Positions 48,737-59,195 of a DNA stretch of 64,000 nt are shown here, piece by piece (within the stretch, counting starts at the first letter, position 1; each line of letters starts with the position of its first letter). Below the pieces are notes generated by a model. The model was not told the origin of the DNA. It did no database searches and saw only the letters and a list, made by a program, of their open reading frames with translations. The position numbers were made by a program, and so were the translations under genes. Source of the stretch: Sipunculus nudus (lineage: Eukaryota; Annelida; Sipuncula; Golfingiida; Sipunculidae); the NCBI GenBank assembly GCA_026874595.1, contig CM049319.1:62814917-62878916 (forward strand), written 5' to 3'.

Positions 48737-49273
48737 CACTATATGAACTTGCATACATGCTGGAAATTGGGAACATGAAAAAGTTAGTCTTTCAGAGTAT
48801 TGAAGACTCTGTCTCTTTGTTTTTTCTTGTTATCTTTGTATTGCTCAATTTTGCACCCTGTTTTCAAGTGAATGCTGGAAAACGGCTTGGTATATTCTTG
48901 TATCTCATTAACGAAATTGGCTAAATTCGTAAGATTTTCCCCGACAGGGAGAAATAAGTTCAAGCATCAGTTTGTTAACAGTAAGCACATTAAAATATAT
49001 GAACTTGCGCCGCGTGGCGCTGATAAGCAATCGAGGCATTAAAACAAATATTAACCACCACCAATTTAAACTACCACATCAAAACTGAGGCTAATTCACT
49101 AATTGCCTTCCACTTTTAAATAATTCTCAGCAGCATGTGACGTGCATATACAAATTTTTTCTAATAGATGATTTGTAGCGTGAGTCTTGGTTTTCCCTTT
49201 ATGAAATAAGAAAATCTGCGGTGGTATGGAAACTGCTTGGCATGATGAGGCATTTTCCCCTGGTGGGCTCGAT
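48430..49273 (-). other. Predicted 3'UTR terminal exon of the 567-aa coiled-coil gene
   Basis: A strong acceptor, TTTGTTTATATTTTCAG|ATCGAG, ends at 49274 on the minus strand, matching the donor at 49847-49846 that follows the stop of the 49866-51569 gene. Minus-strand AATAAA signals occur at 48450-48455 and 48433-48438, giving about 840 bases. This exon would contain a (TA)26 tract (48683-48734) and part of a dispersed repeat, so the true 3' end could be earlier at a variant signal. Confidence 0.4.
48683..48734. repeat. (TA)26 microsatellite
   Basis: Uninterrupted TA units. Adjacent 48643-48672 matches, in inverse orientation, the dispersed sequence at about 13255-13277. Confidence 0.95.
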
Positions 49274-49865
49274 CTGAAAATATAAACAAATCATATAATT
49301 AATCTGAAACGCAACTGCTTTTGCAGTTTCCTTGAAGTACTCATAAGAGACGTAAAGAGTACAGTCATCAAACAGAATGAAAATGAGAATGATAAAAAAA
49401 ATTGATCAACAATAACAGTCAGTACAGTAAATAAATACATCTATTGTCCAGACTGTGACGGTAGACAAATAGGATCATCTTAAGGAAACAATTGTAATCA
49501 TTGATCAATGTGTGACAACCACTCCTGGCGAAGCCGCAGGCAAAATCATTATGGTTTCATAAGCAACCAATTTAATGGATACCCGAAGCAGAAAACTAAC
49601 CTTACATCAAGGAGTTTACAGATTGTAAACTCCTTGCTTACATTTATATTTTCTATGATAAATGAGATATGGATTTTGAAAATAACTTTCTTTTTACAAA
49701 GTAATACCCTTAAACAGAAAAACTAACATTAAAATGTCCTGCTTGCTGTAAAATGAATTTGCATACTAAATATAAAAGAAAAATAATATTTACAACAGAA
49801 AGAATTAAAGGTAGTTAAAATATATGATATGACAAAATATTACTTACAGATGTTAAAATTGGCTA

Positions 49866-51569
49866 CTATGTTACTGGAACAATTGGAAGTTTCTCCACAG
49901 TAACCAATTCAGGCTGTATAATGTCCAGCTTTTTCCTGGTGGCGTCAAGCTGCTTATCCCTGTTTGCTAGCTCTGTTTTTAAGCTGATGATTTCAAAATT
50001 CTTTCGCTTCATCTTCTCTTTTGATTCTTTCTTCCTTATGCAATTAAAACCCATGGGGTCATTAAGTACACAGTTGTGTTTTCTCCAGCCTGTTACGTCC
50101 CCATTTGGAATCTTTTTTAGTTTAATTGCAGCCGCAGTGCGCTTTTCCTCATCTAGCTGCTGCCTCACGCGGTTGAGAGATTCTCTCAAATACTCCGTTT
50201 CTTCGGTTTTGTTTCTAACTTCAGTGCCCAGATGCTCTATTTGTGACTTCTGATGCTCTACCAGTTGCTCCGCTTGGCGCAGCTTGGCCAAATCCCTTTC
50301 ATGATTTTTAAGTCGTTCTTCTCTGTTTGCGATTGACTCTTTTAGGATTCTGAGCTTTCTTTTGATGAGTTCACAGGCCTTCTCCCGTTCACTGTACAGA
50401 CGTGCACGCTCATTTTTCGGGACATGTGCCATTGAACGCAAACCTCCATTTTGATCCATCTCTAAGATACCGGAAACAGCTCTGAGCATTGAGAGGAAGG
50501 AGTTCTCAGTAAGTTCTAAAGATTCTTGAGTTTCCCTGTGCGCAGCGCGCTCGGTCTGGGCCTCCCCTGGTTCTAAACCACGGGCTATGTTCACCTGTTG
50601 TTCTAAAGTGGATATTGATATGGAGTCGTCATTTATTGCATGGTTGGCCCTCAATTCCGCGAGCTCTTTCTTCAGCAGGATCACCATCGCGGAGTCTTGT
50701 TTTGATTGAGGACTAAGGTTCTGTTCCAGTGAGCGGATCTTTGTCCGCAGCTCCGACAGAGCCTCTCTTTGGTTAGAAATTATTTGCTCATGTCTCTCCC
50801 CGCGACACTGAGCACCCAGTGATGTCAACTCTGACGTAATGCGGCCTTCCTCTTGTAAAACTCCAAGCTGTTTCTTCGCGTCTTCTTGTTCAACTTTCAA
50901 CTGCTCCTCCAGTTGCTTAACTTTCGCTTCTCTATCAGCAGCCAATGACTTGTACTTGTTAAAAGCACTTTTATACTTGCCGAGGTCGTCAGTTAGTCCT
51001 TTTGCTTCAGTTTCCCTTTTATCTGCAATTTGGGCCAATTTAGACAACCTCTGCCGGAGTGCCAGCACTTCTTCTTTCTGATCCCGAATAAGCCTTTTAT
51101 TTTTCTCCATCTTCTTTTTCTGACCTTCGTCCATCTCTTTCTTAGCGTCATTGAGTCGGCTGCTGAGACTAGTGATCACATCCTGGAGGCTCTGGACTTG
51201 CTGCTTATAATCCTTATTTTCTGATTTCAGCTGCACGTTAGCTTGTTCCAAATCTAAGGCATCTTGTGCTGGTGATTGTTTAATCGTCTTTGGTTTTGGA
51301 GGAGCTTCGGGTTTGGGTTGTCTGGTAAGTTCTACTACAGCTTTTTTCAACGTACCAACCTCGGCGTGGTAGTCTTTGTTCTTCTGCAGCAGTTTATCGA
51401 GACGTTCTTCCAAGACACAGATAGTAACTACATGTTGCTTGATCTGTTGTTTGTATGATTTTATGTCTCCACCTTCCTTCTGCTGTTTCTTCTCGCTTGG
51501 GTCCCCTTGTTTCTCCATGTGTTCCTTAGTCTGCTCCGACAGATGATCTGTCTTGTCAATATTCGACAT
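49866..51569 (-). CDS. FHAD1-like coiled-coil protein, 567 aa (paralogue 2)
   Basis: One open frame from ATG 51569 to TAG 49868-49866. From residue about 38 it is collinear with paralogue 1: coiled coil at 38-85, a Pro/Lys-rich hinge at 85-101 and coiled coil to about 330. The signature TSELTSLGAQCRGERHEQII...REALSELR lies at 246-275, a second coiled coil at 400-480, WRKHNC at 495-500 and a C-terminal coiled coil at 512-553. The stretch ERDLAKLRQAEQLVEHQKSQ and the following residues to 449 are identical in both paralogues. It lacks the ~90-residue acidic N-terminal extension of paralogue 1 and any FHA domain. A donor ATCT|GTAAGT sits 18 nt past the stop, as in paralogue 1. The naming rests on remembered FHAD1-type motifs and is moderate; generic coiled-coil is the fallback. 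Confidence 0.85.
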   Translation of the reverse strand: MSNIDKTDHLSEQTKEHMEKQGDPSEKKQQKEGGDIKSYKQQIKQHVVTICVLEERLDKLLQKNKDYHAEVGTLKKAVVELTRQPKPEAPPKPKTIKQSPAQDALDLEQANVQLKSENKDYKQQVQSLQDVITSLSSRLNDAKKEMDEGQKKKMEKNKRLIRDQKEEVLALRQRLSKLAQIADKRETEAKGLTDDLGKYKSAFNKYKSLAADREAKVKQLEEQLKVEQEDAKKQLGVLQEEGRITSELTSLGAQCRGERHEQIISNQREALSELRTKIRSLEQNLSPQSKQDSAMVILLKKELAELRANHAINDDSISISTLEQQVNIARGLEPGEAQTERAAHRETQESLELTENSFLSMLRAVSGILEMDQNGGLRSMAHVPKNERARLYSEREKACELIKRKLRILKESIANREERLKNHERDLAKLRQAEQLVEHQKSQIEHLGTEVRNKTEETEYLRESLNRVRQQLDEEKRTAAAIKLKKIPNGDVTGWRKHNCVLNDPMGFNCIRKKESKEKMKRKNFEIISLKTELANRDKQLDATRKKLDIIQPELVTVEKLPIVPVT

Positions 51570-51664
51570 TATTCTGCTTCTGTTTATATAAATCTATAAA
51601 CATAAGCCGATGTATCTGAACTGATTGCTACAGGTAACACTTGGAATGTATGCCAGACTGATGT

Positions 51665-51674
51665 GTTTATATAC
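51665..51674 (-). promoter_or_regulatory. TATA box of paralogue 2
   Basis: GTATATAAAC on the minus strand, about 100 nt upstream of the ATG at 51569. Transcription should begin near 51638, giving a 5'UTR of about 70 nt with no need for an intron. Confidence 0.55.
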
Positions 51675-51767
51675 CTCAGGCCCTGATCTGTGTGTATCGC
51701 CTTAATTACCATAGATGCTTAATTACCTTATATGCTAACAAGCGGCATCATGACAACCCATCACCTG

Positions 51768-51833
51768 AACTCGCCGTGACTGGCCTGATTAATTATCAGG
51801 TGTGGTATACCTGGCTAAATTAATCTACAGCTA
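51768..51833 (-). promoter_or_regulatory. Upstream block conserved with paralogue 1
   Basis: AACTCGCCGTGACTGGCCTG and the following ~45 bases, including GATTAATTATC and GTATACCTGG, match 44109-44170. This is the only strong similarity I see outside the coding region between the two 5' flanks, and it sits at the same distance from both start codons. Confidence 0.6.
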
Positions 51834-53255
51834 ATTTCGCACTGTTGGAAGACTGATACCCCTTGATGCTGTTTGATCATTAATTAAGATATTTAGTATG
51901 AATGATATTCTTATGTCTTAATTAATCATGACAACTATACTGAATATCCTGAAAAAATGTGTCAATTTTATATTTTTATAGAATATCTCTACTGAACTGA
52001 AGATAGTGATAAATAATCAGGCCAGACTTATTAATCTTTATGTTTGCGAATTTGCCGACCTCCGATTTCCTAAAATCAGAAAAAAATAAATTGGCATTTT
52101 GTTTTTTATTTTCTTTTACATTGCGCCGCTGAGTCCGTAACTGTTGTTATTGTATAAAAAAAGTCTTGTTGATTATGAATCAGTAATAAGCGTCAGTGTC
52201 AGGACTCTTTTGATTGGCTGATAAGTTAGCTTTTCTGTTTGCAAATGGAGTTTTAAGCAAATCACCATAGCGTATTCGTCGGCATTAAAGGCAAATGGAT
52301 GGAGTGTCTAAAAGGTACGAAGAAATGGAGAATTCACTGAGATTTTACTTGAGAGGTTTATTATGAATCTTTCAATTTAATAATATTTATAAAATAGATA
52401 ACATAATAAAAAATGCTAGATCAAATTATAACCTGTCGAAAGTTTGTAAAAGTTTTAAATAGAATAGATGAAAAGCGTTTCATGCATTTGATAAAATCGT
52501 AATTTAATGAGGAAACTCTCCGATAAATCTCCTGCGTCGCTAATTCTCCTTCATTTAGAAGTATCACCCATGGCGCGACTGAATAGCTGTTTTCAAGACC
52601 CCTGGAACCTACGACTGAATTATTTAAATACCTTAAACGGACACGATGGATAAGAATACCTATGTTTGCATAAATATCAAGACAGAATGCCGAAATATAG
52701 GTCGAGAGATAATCAAAGTGCGCTGTGATGCGACTGTTGGATGTGGAGCTCGATGCGAACCTTCGACTCCGTAAATTCAGGTCAAGCAAACGTATTCCAA
52801 ATCTCATTATATTATCGTATAACATATTTGGTTATGAAAAAAATATCAATATAGATTTTACATAAAATGAGCCCGATTCCTGGAGGAATAACATTTTTTC
52901 TATATATTTTTCCACTAAAAACATGGGGTAGTGTGACTTGTTCAAACAGTTGAAAAACTAATGAGCACTGTCATCTCGGCAGTGACGCCACACACTGGGA
53001 AATCCCCTGTGACTAAAAATTCTAGATCTCAGTTAAAGCACAGTATTTCTGCCATTGGCAGTCCCAAATTTTCAGCAGAGAATAAAAACAACATGCATTA
53101 TTAGATCTGAGTTGTAAATATAATTTAGTCCATGATGTCACGTGTACCAGCCAATCAAATCAGGGCAAAGTCTTGGATCTGCATGAAATTCTCTATTCAC
53201 ACTACAATCGCACGTGGAATAGGTTTTCTTAGCCTAAAATAGTTGGTCATTGAAA
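51834..53255. other. Intergenic DNA with one unassigned open frame
   Basis: A minus-strand frame at 52421-52825 (134 codons, ATG with A at -3) has near-average composition for coding DNA in this window, and a minus-strand AATAAA follows near 52360. It has no signal peptide, clear membrane segment or motif that I recognise. It could be a small gene or a repeat-derived frame. The rest shows nothing recognisable. Confidence 0.35.
52421..52825 (-). CDS. Unidentified 134-aa open frame
   Basis: It opens with ATG at 52825 and closes at 52421. The predicted protein is Arg/Ser/Leu-rich with segments such as RSRRFASSSTSNSRI and APWVILLNEGELATQEIYRR, the latter more protein-like than the AT-driven frames elsewhere. 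It lies about 850 bases upstream of coiled-coil paralogue 2 on the same strand. I do not recognise it and keep it only as a candidate. Confidence 0.2.
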   Translation of the reverse strand: MLYDNIMRFGIRLLDLNLRSRRFASSSTSNSRITAHFDYLSTYISAFCLDIYANIGILIHRVRLRYLNNSVVGSRGLENSYSVAPWVILLNEGELATQEIYRRVSSLNYDFIKCMKRFSSILFKTFTNFRQVII

Positions 53256-56200
53256 TAGTCCAGCGGTTAAGCTCCCATATTTGGAGGTATTGTGCAAAAA
53301 ATGAAAGAAGCATGAAAGTTTCCAAAACTGCTCTTTGCAGCTTAATGGTGAATTTCAGATATAGGGCCAAGCTGAAAATAAATCTTGGCCAAAATCCTAA
53401 ATGGCGGCCAAGATGGCCGCCGGATTAAAAAATGTCAATACCTCGAGTTATAATGTCGCTAGAAGCATTGTAAGTACTCCATTTTTATGTTTTTTTGGCC
53501 AAGAATTTTAATTTTTTAGATTCAAAACCTCTCCAGGTAATCATTTTTTCGGTAATATTCCCATTAGGTCAGCGGTTAAGCTGCATACATTAAAGAATTG
53601 TGTAAAAGATAAAAGAAGAATAAAACTTGGAATAATAGTAGTCCAGACCATACTCAGTATTTCCATATATGAGGCCAAGCGGAATTCAGAATATCTTGGT
53701 CAAAATCCAAGATGGCGAACAAGATGGCCGCCGGATTATGAAATAACAATATATGCGGTGTTATTTGTCCTAGAATGTATTGCAAGTGCACTATTTCTAT
53801 GTTTATGCGGTCGAGAAATTCATTTATATTGGTTTCAAGTCAGTATAATGACTCTGTGAATGAAATCTGGTTTTATTTGGTATTATAATTGTGCTTAATT
53901 GACTTTTTCATGCACATGGAACGGAAAACTTATTTGTTGAATCCTGTGCTGAAATTTAATATATATGATTATTTCAAATATTTGAACACTGTGTCTCTTT
54001 CTGTGTATTGAATGGTATAAAACGCTCGGCTCTCTCCACTGGCGACGATGGTTCAATAATCGATGTTGCTATGGGAGTGGGTTGTAGTAGTTCTCCTTGA
54101 CTTCTGATCCTAACCATCCCTTTACTAAACGGGGTTCGAAGTGGGGACCTACAACTGCGATGTCCAAAGCCATACCCACTAGGCGACGTCCTACCCCTTG
54201 ATATGCTATATTTGTAATGTGGTGATTGTGCATGCGGAATCAGCAAACTTGCAGATACTTGTGCAGCTTGTAATTTACCCGCTACTTTGGTGATATGGTA
54301 AGATTATCCTTACCAATTGGATGACTTTGCTTAAAATACTTCATTTGTTTACATAATGCACACATTTTATATTACTTACATGTATTTATAAATATAATTA
54401 CAAAAAATATTTACTACATTTATTTGAAAAAATAACATAACACCATGTGCACATGATGCAAAATTGTAGATCGCACTGAGCCTTGAACCTAAGATAAACA
54501 GAACCGATAGTTAGTAAATTGGAATTGTGTGTGATTTACCAGAAGAAAACACTATTGTCCTGTCAGATCTAAAAGAAAATATTCTGTCATAAGTGAAAAA
54601 AGTTGATGGCAATATTACAAAATTTTATGAAATAAACTATTCTCCTCAGCAGTAATACTATTCGGGAATAATATTCAGAATTAGTAAATGAAGCATGTGG
54701 TATGAAATAAAAGTTTCCCAAACATTCTGCATATGGGCATAAAGCTGACCTAAAGAGAAAATTCTTAGCACAGCAGCTTAAAGCACAGAACCGTTACATT
54801 CCCCAATCAAGTCAATGAAAACTCAAACCGAACTTTGTACTGAACAGATATAATCTAGGTGATGAAGACAAAATGTATGTCTGGAACCTAAGGGTTTATT
54901 TTATTTTTCAACCTTGTGGTGTGAATTCGAAATTCTATCTCGCTTTTTCATTCCCTCATCATACATCCCTGAAACTTCAACGATAGCTGGCTTGAACACT
55001 GGCAGCACTGACCCCTAAAGTTTGATTCATGTGGTAAATATTTTAATAATACATGTATGAACTACATGAATCTATATGTATGCATACCGTTAGCAAATGA
55101 AAGTATTTTGTTGACACGAACACATCATGCAAAATGAATTCCAACTCGTTAAATTCGAAAAATGTTTATATCACGAAAATGGCATCACAGCTAAACGTAG
55201 TGATATTTTACTGATACATGTTTATTTTTTGTACGAGCATCATCATAACATCACAGTATTAGCAATCTGCAAAGGTATCTGCATGTATGTTGAGTATATC
55301 ATGCATTCATCACCATAGCACAAAGGTAGCATACAGCAACATGTTATGCTCCTCTAAAAGTGTGCTGTTTCTGTCTTCATGCCAGCATGCAGTGTGAAAG
55401 CCATCACCTTATGGCAAAAGAAGCAAAGAATCTGTACATCAAACACGTGTGAGCTTCTACATATGTGCGTATCCTGTCGTGCATGCATGTAGCCTAAATG
55501 ATTTATGGATACGATTTTCCTTGGAAACACGCATGGTGTTCAAATACATGTAACCAGTACATGTATTTTAAATTTCAGCAATGCAATCTGATATTTCCAA
55601 ACTTCATTAACAAAGGTTAATATGAATGTGGATTTGATCGTAAAATTTACCAAATTTGATACCAGACATAATAGCTAAATTTCTTTCATCCATCATCTCT
55701 ATAGGGAAATCAAACAGAAGAAAGCAGAAAAATTAATATAATAAAACATAGCTCAGCAAATAACACTTTCATTTGAAAATGCAGTATTAACCAAATTTTA
55801 CAGGATTTTAACATCGGAAGTGCTAATGAAAAGACACTTTTAGCAAAATTTCAAATTTTTCAATACGTACACAGTAGGCATATAGAATCTAACAGGCGTG
55901 AGCTTCTTATATATGTCTTTATCCTGCCACGTAAGCATTTTAAGCTATTGCATTATCAGCAATATAATTTTATTTGTATATATATTTTATATGGATTGTA
56001 CAATTAGTTATAACAACTATAACAAGCCCCTCTCCATGGCTCGAATTGTTGCGTTCGGTAGGATATAGGGTTTGAGGAAATCGGAGAACACGGAGAGAAT
56101 AAACGTCCTTGGAAGGACCACTACAACCCACTCTTAAAGGAACGATGTTGATCAAATCTGGGGCTTTTGAGATAGACGAGCGTCTCACCACTCGACTGTC

Positions 56201-57007
56201 CACATCATTACATTGAAACAGATATAGGGCTGAAATACTTAAAAATAATATATATTTCAAATGACAGCACAGTTTTATTAATCCATGTGATTTTCCCAAT
56301 TGCACTTAAAATTTTTGCATGAAAGTTACGTTGATCGCAGAATCTAATTACATGTATGTTGGTTTCAAATATCCTAATGATTAATGTTTATGGACATATC
56401 AAGTTCTTCATTTTATTTTAGATTTTGACACAGAAGTTTCTTGCGCCATCACCTTTTCAAAGCAATTACATTTATCAGCATGCAAATAAAGGAAAATTTA
56501 AAGGAAGAAATATGAAATATTGCAATCGAATCTGTTCTACAATTCAAGCATGAAAATACATGACAAGACAGACAAATCTAGCCCAGGAAATAACACTTTC
56601 ATTTGAGAACAATCACAAAGTATGCAACTGCTCAGCAGAACTCAGCAAATAATGTTTGCTGTTCGATGTGCTAGACAAAGGCAAATTTAGCATAATTTCA
56701 AAGTCAACAAAACCAGAATTCAACCATAGAATCATAATACATACTTGAAACCCTTATAAATGAATTTCTTGACCCCGAAAACATAGAAATAGTGCACTTG
56801 CAATGCATTCTTGGACAAATATAACCGGATATATTGATATTTCATGATCCGGCGGCCATCTTGGCCGCCATTTTTTATTTTGACCAAGATAGAGTGAATT
56901 CCACTTGGCCCTATATCTGAAAATATTGAGTATGGTTTGGACAACTGTTATGCCAAGTTTCATGCTTCTTTCATTTTTGCACAATTCTTCTCTTAACAGC
57001 TGGACTA
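53256..57007. mobile_element. 3.7-kb fold-back element with long inverted arms
   Basis: The left end TAGTCCAGCGGTTAAG is mirrored at the right by CTTAACAGCTGGACTA. The arms share, in order, 'gcatgaaa.ttt', 'tttcagatatagggccaagc', 'cttggtcaaaat', AAGATGGCCGCCGGAT, 'gcaagtgcactatttctatg', 'gagaaattcatttat' and 'gagtgggttgtagt'. The left side holds two arm copies (from 53256 and from 53567). The second copy pairs best with the right arm and extends inwards to at least 54240, with the right arm from about 55990. The middle contains internal direct repeats (about 55440-55510 with 55896-55960; 55745-55850 with 56575-56700). No transposase frame is visible, so it is a non-autonomous TIR or fold-back element. 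Confidence 0.6.
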
Positions 57008-59133
57008 AAAGGGACCCTAAAGTTGGGAGAAAGGAATGGCCTTAGACCAATCAATCAACTGGGAGATCTGGTGGGAGCCGTGGGAGCCGCAGAGTCCAAA
57101 TGTTTTAAAAGTTTCACCTCTACTTTTTTATTTTGGATAATGTTAAGGGATAAATGATAGTGTTCAAGATGAGCATAGTTCTTGGTGCAAACTAAAGGGC
57201 ATTTTTTGTTAAAAAAATAATTGATTAGATGGCGAAAAAAGGTGTCTTATCATTAAGCTTGGTGTGTTCTCTATTACTCTAAGATTTTATTTCAAATTCA
57301 TGCCCTGGTATCACATACACTGACTTAATGCAAAACATTGCAGAATTCTATAAACATTTCATCATATTTGTTTATAATGTGATTTTAATATGTTAAACAA
57401 TAATCACGCTGATTACAGGATATGCTACATGCTTCAAATATTTCATCCTGACTACTTAATGGTTAGTGCTAAAGAAAGATCATACTGACTAGTTAAATCA
57501 TAAGGACATTGTGAGGCTATTTTTTATAGTATTAACTATAGTATAACGTTGTAAAAATAAGTAATAGCAGGGTAAAAATGGACATATTTTCATGGATCTT
57601 AGTGTGTTCTAAACTGTTCTGAGATAAGATTTAGAAATATAGACCTAGTTCATATTCTGGATGCAAAATATGCCAGCATTCCACCATGTATATTTTAATT
57701 ATTTTTTGTTTGTGTTTATAATGATCATACTGAATGGTTCAAATTGGAGCTAATGCGATAATACTTTAGTAATATATATACAATTGAGTAATAGCCTGAA
57801 GCAATAGATATTTATATTATGATAATTTATGCTTATTTTTCTAAAGAAAAAGTACATTTTGATGTGTTTCTTAGACTGCAATACCAATGTGTTACTCCAT
57901 TTTTAATTTAATATGACCATAATTTATCATAGGAATATGTAAACCAGCTTGCCATTTTTGTCTGGGTATTCTATTATTTGATACAGCCAAAAGTATTTTA
58001 CAGATAGCAGTATTAATAAAGCTAACGATGGACAAGTTCATATATATTAGATGCAGGTATTTATATGTTTAGTAAACACTGGTAATGATATGGAACATTT
58101 TTTTTGTATGGTGGAGAAGTATTTGTTTAGTTTTTGTGCCATTTTAAGAATGAAATGTTGTAACCTGTTTGAATGATACAGCATTGCCAGCACCCATATA
58201 CATGCAGGTGTATTAAGCGGAAAGTTTTTTTTCTCCTACCTCCTACCTACGACTCTTTTCAGAAATGTTCGTAAACCAAAATTTAAAAAAGTCTAGCCTC
58301 ACTTTCACTTCATTTTTCAATATAAATAAAAATAAATAAAACATTCATTTGACATTGATTGCACAAATAGTTATGATAATTAAGGCTAGAGCCTTTCCCT
58401 GGTATAGATGGGCGTTAAGTAGTCGCCACAGGGGACGGAAATCAGATGACTTTGAAAAGTTATGTTATAATTATTAAATTTACTGATATTCTTCACGTCC
58501 TCCAGCATTTATAATTGACATCGGCACACATTTGAACACATATGTACACAAATCATAATAAAACTAAATTGTGGTGTCTAACAAAATTAAAAATAACAAC
58601 ATGCTAATATTTGGTGAGTAAATTGGTGTATTTTTAATTTTAGTGCATTTATCATCAGAAGTTTAAAAATAAAGAACACCAATATTGAATCTTGAGCATA
58701 ACTGATGATGTTTACTTTATCTCTTGTTCACTGTCCCTCATCGCCCCCACCCCCCCCCCCCCCGCTACCCGACTTTGCATGCCCAAAAGATGATAAAGTT
58801 ATACCAAATTCTAACAGAAAATATCTATCAGTGAAAATAACAGAAAATATCTATCAGTGAAAATTATCGGAAAATGCATTTATCATCGCGTTTTTTTTTC
58901 TTCAAATTTTAACAAGTTAGAGAGACAGATATCTATCACTCAATTGTCATGAGAGAGAAATTGGATATAATGATGAGTTGAATAGTTTGCAGTAATTTCA
59001 AAATATGCCGGCACTTTGGTACAATTGTTTATCCTGTTTTGGATAATAAAAATGTTATTCGGTTTCTAAATTGATTCTCGACAGAGTTTAGAACTCAATT
59101 TCAATCTCGACTGTCACACCCTATTTTATATAG

Positions 59134-59195
<62 letters not shown>

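Noticed and set aside
54100-54190. tRNA-like segment (CCTAGTGGGTATGG ... TTCGAACCC, minus strand)
   Set aside because: The B-box spacing is wrong and no cloverleaf can be drawn; it lies inside the fold-back element arm.
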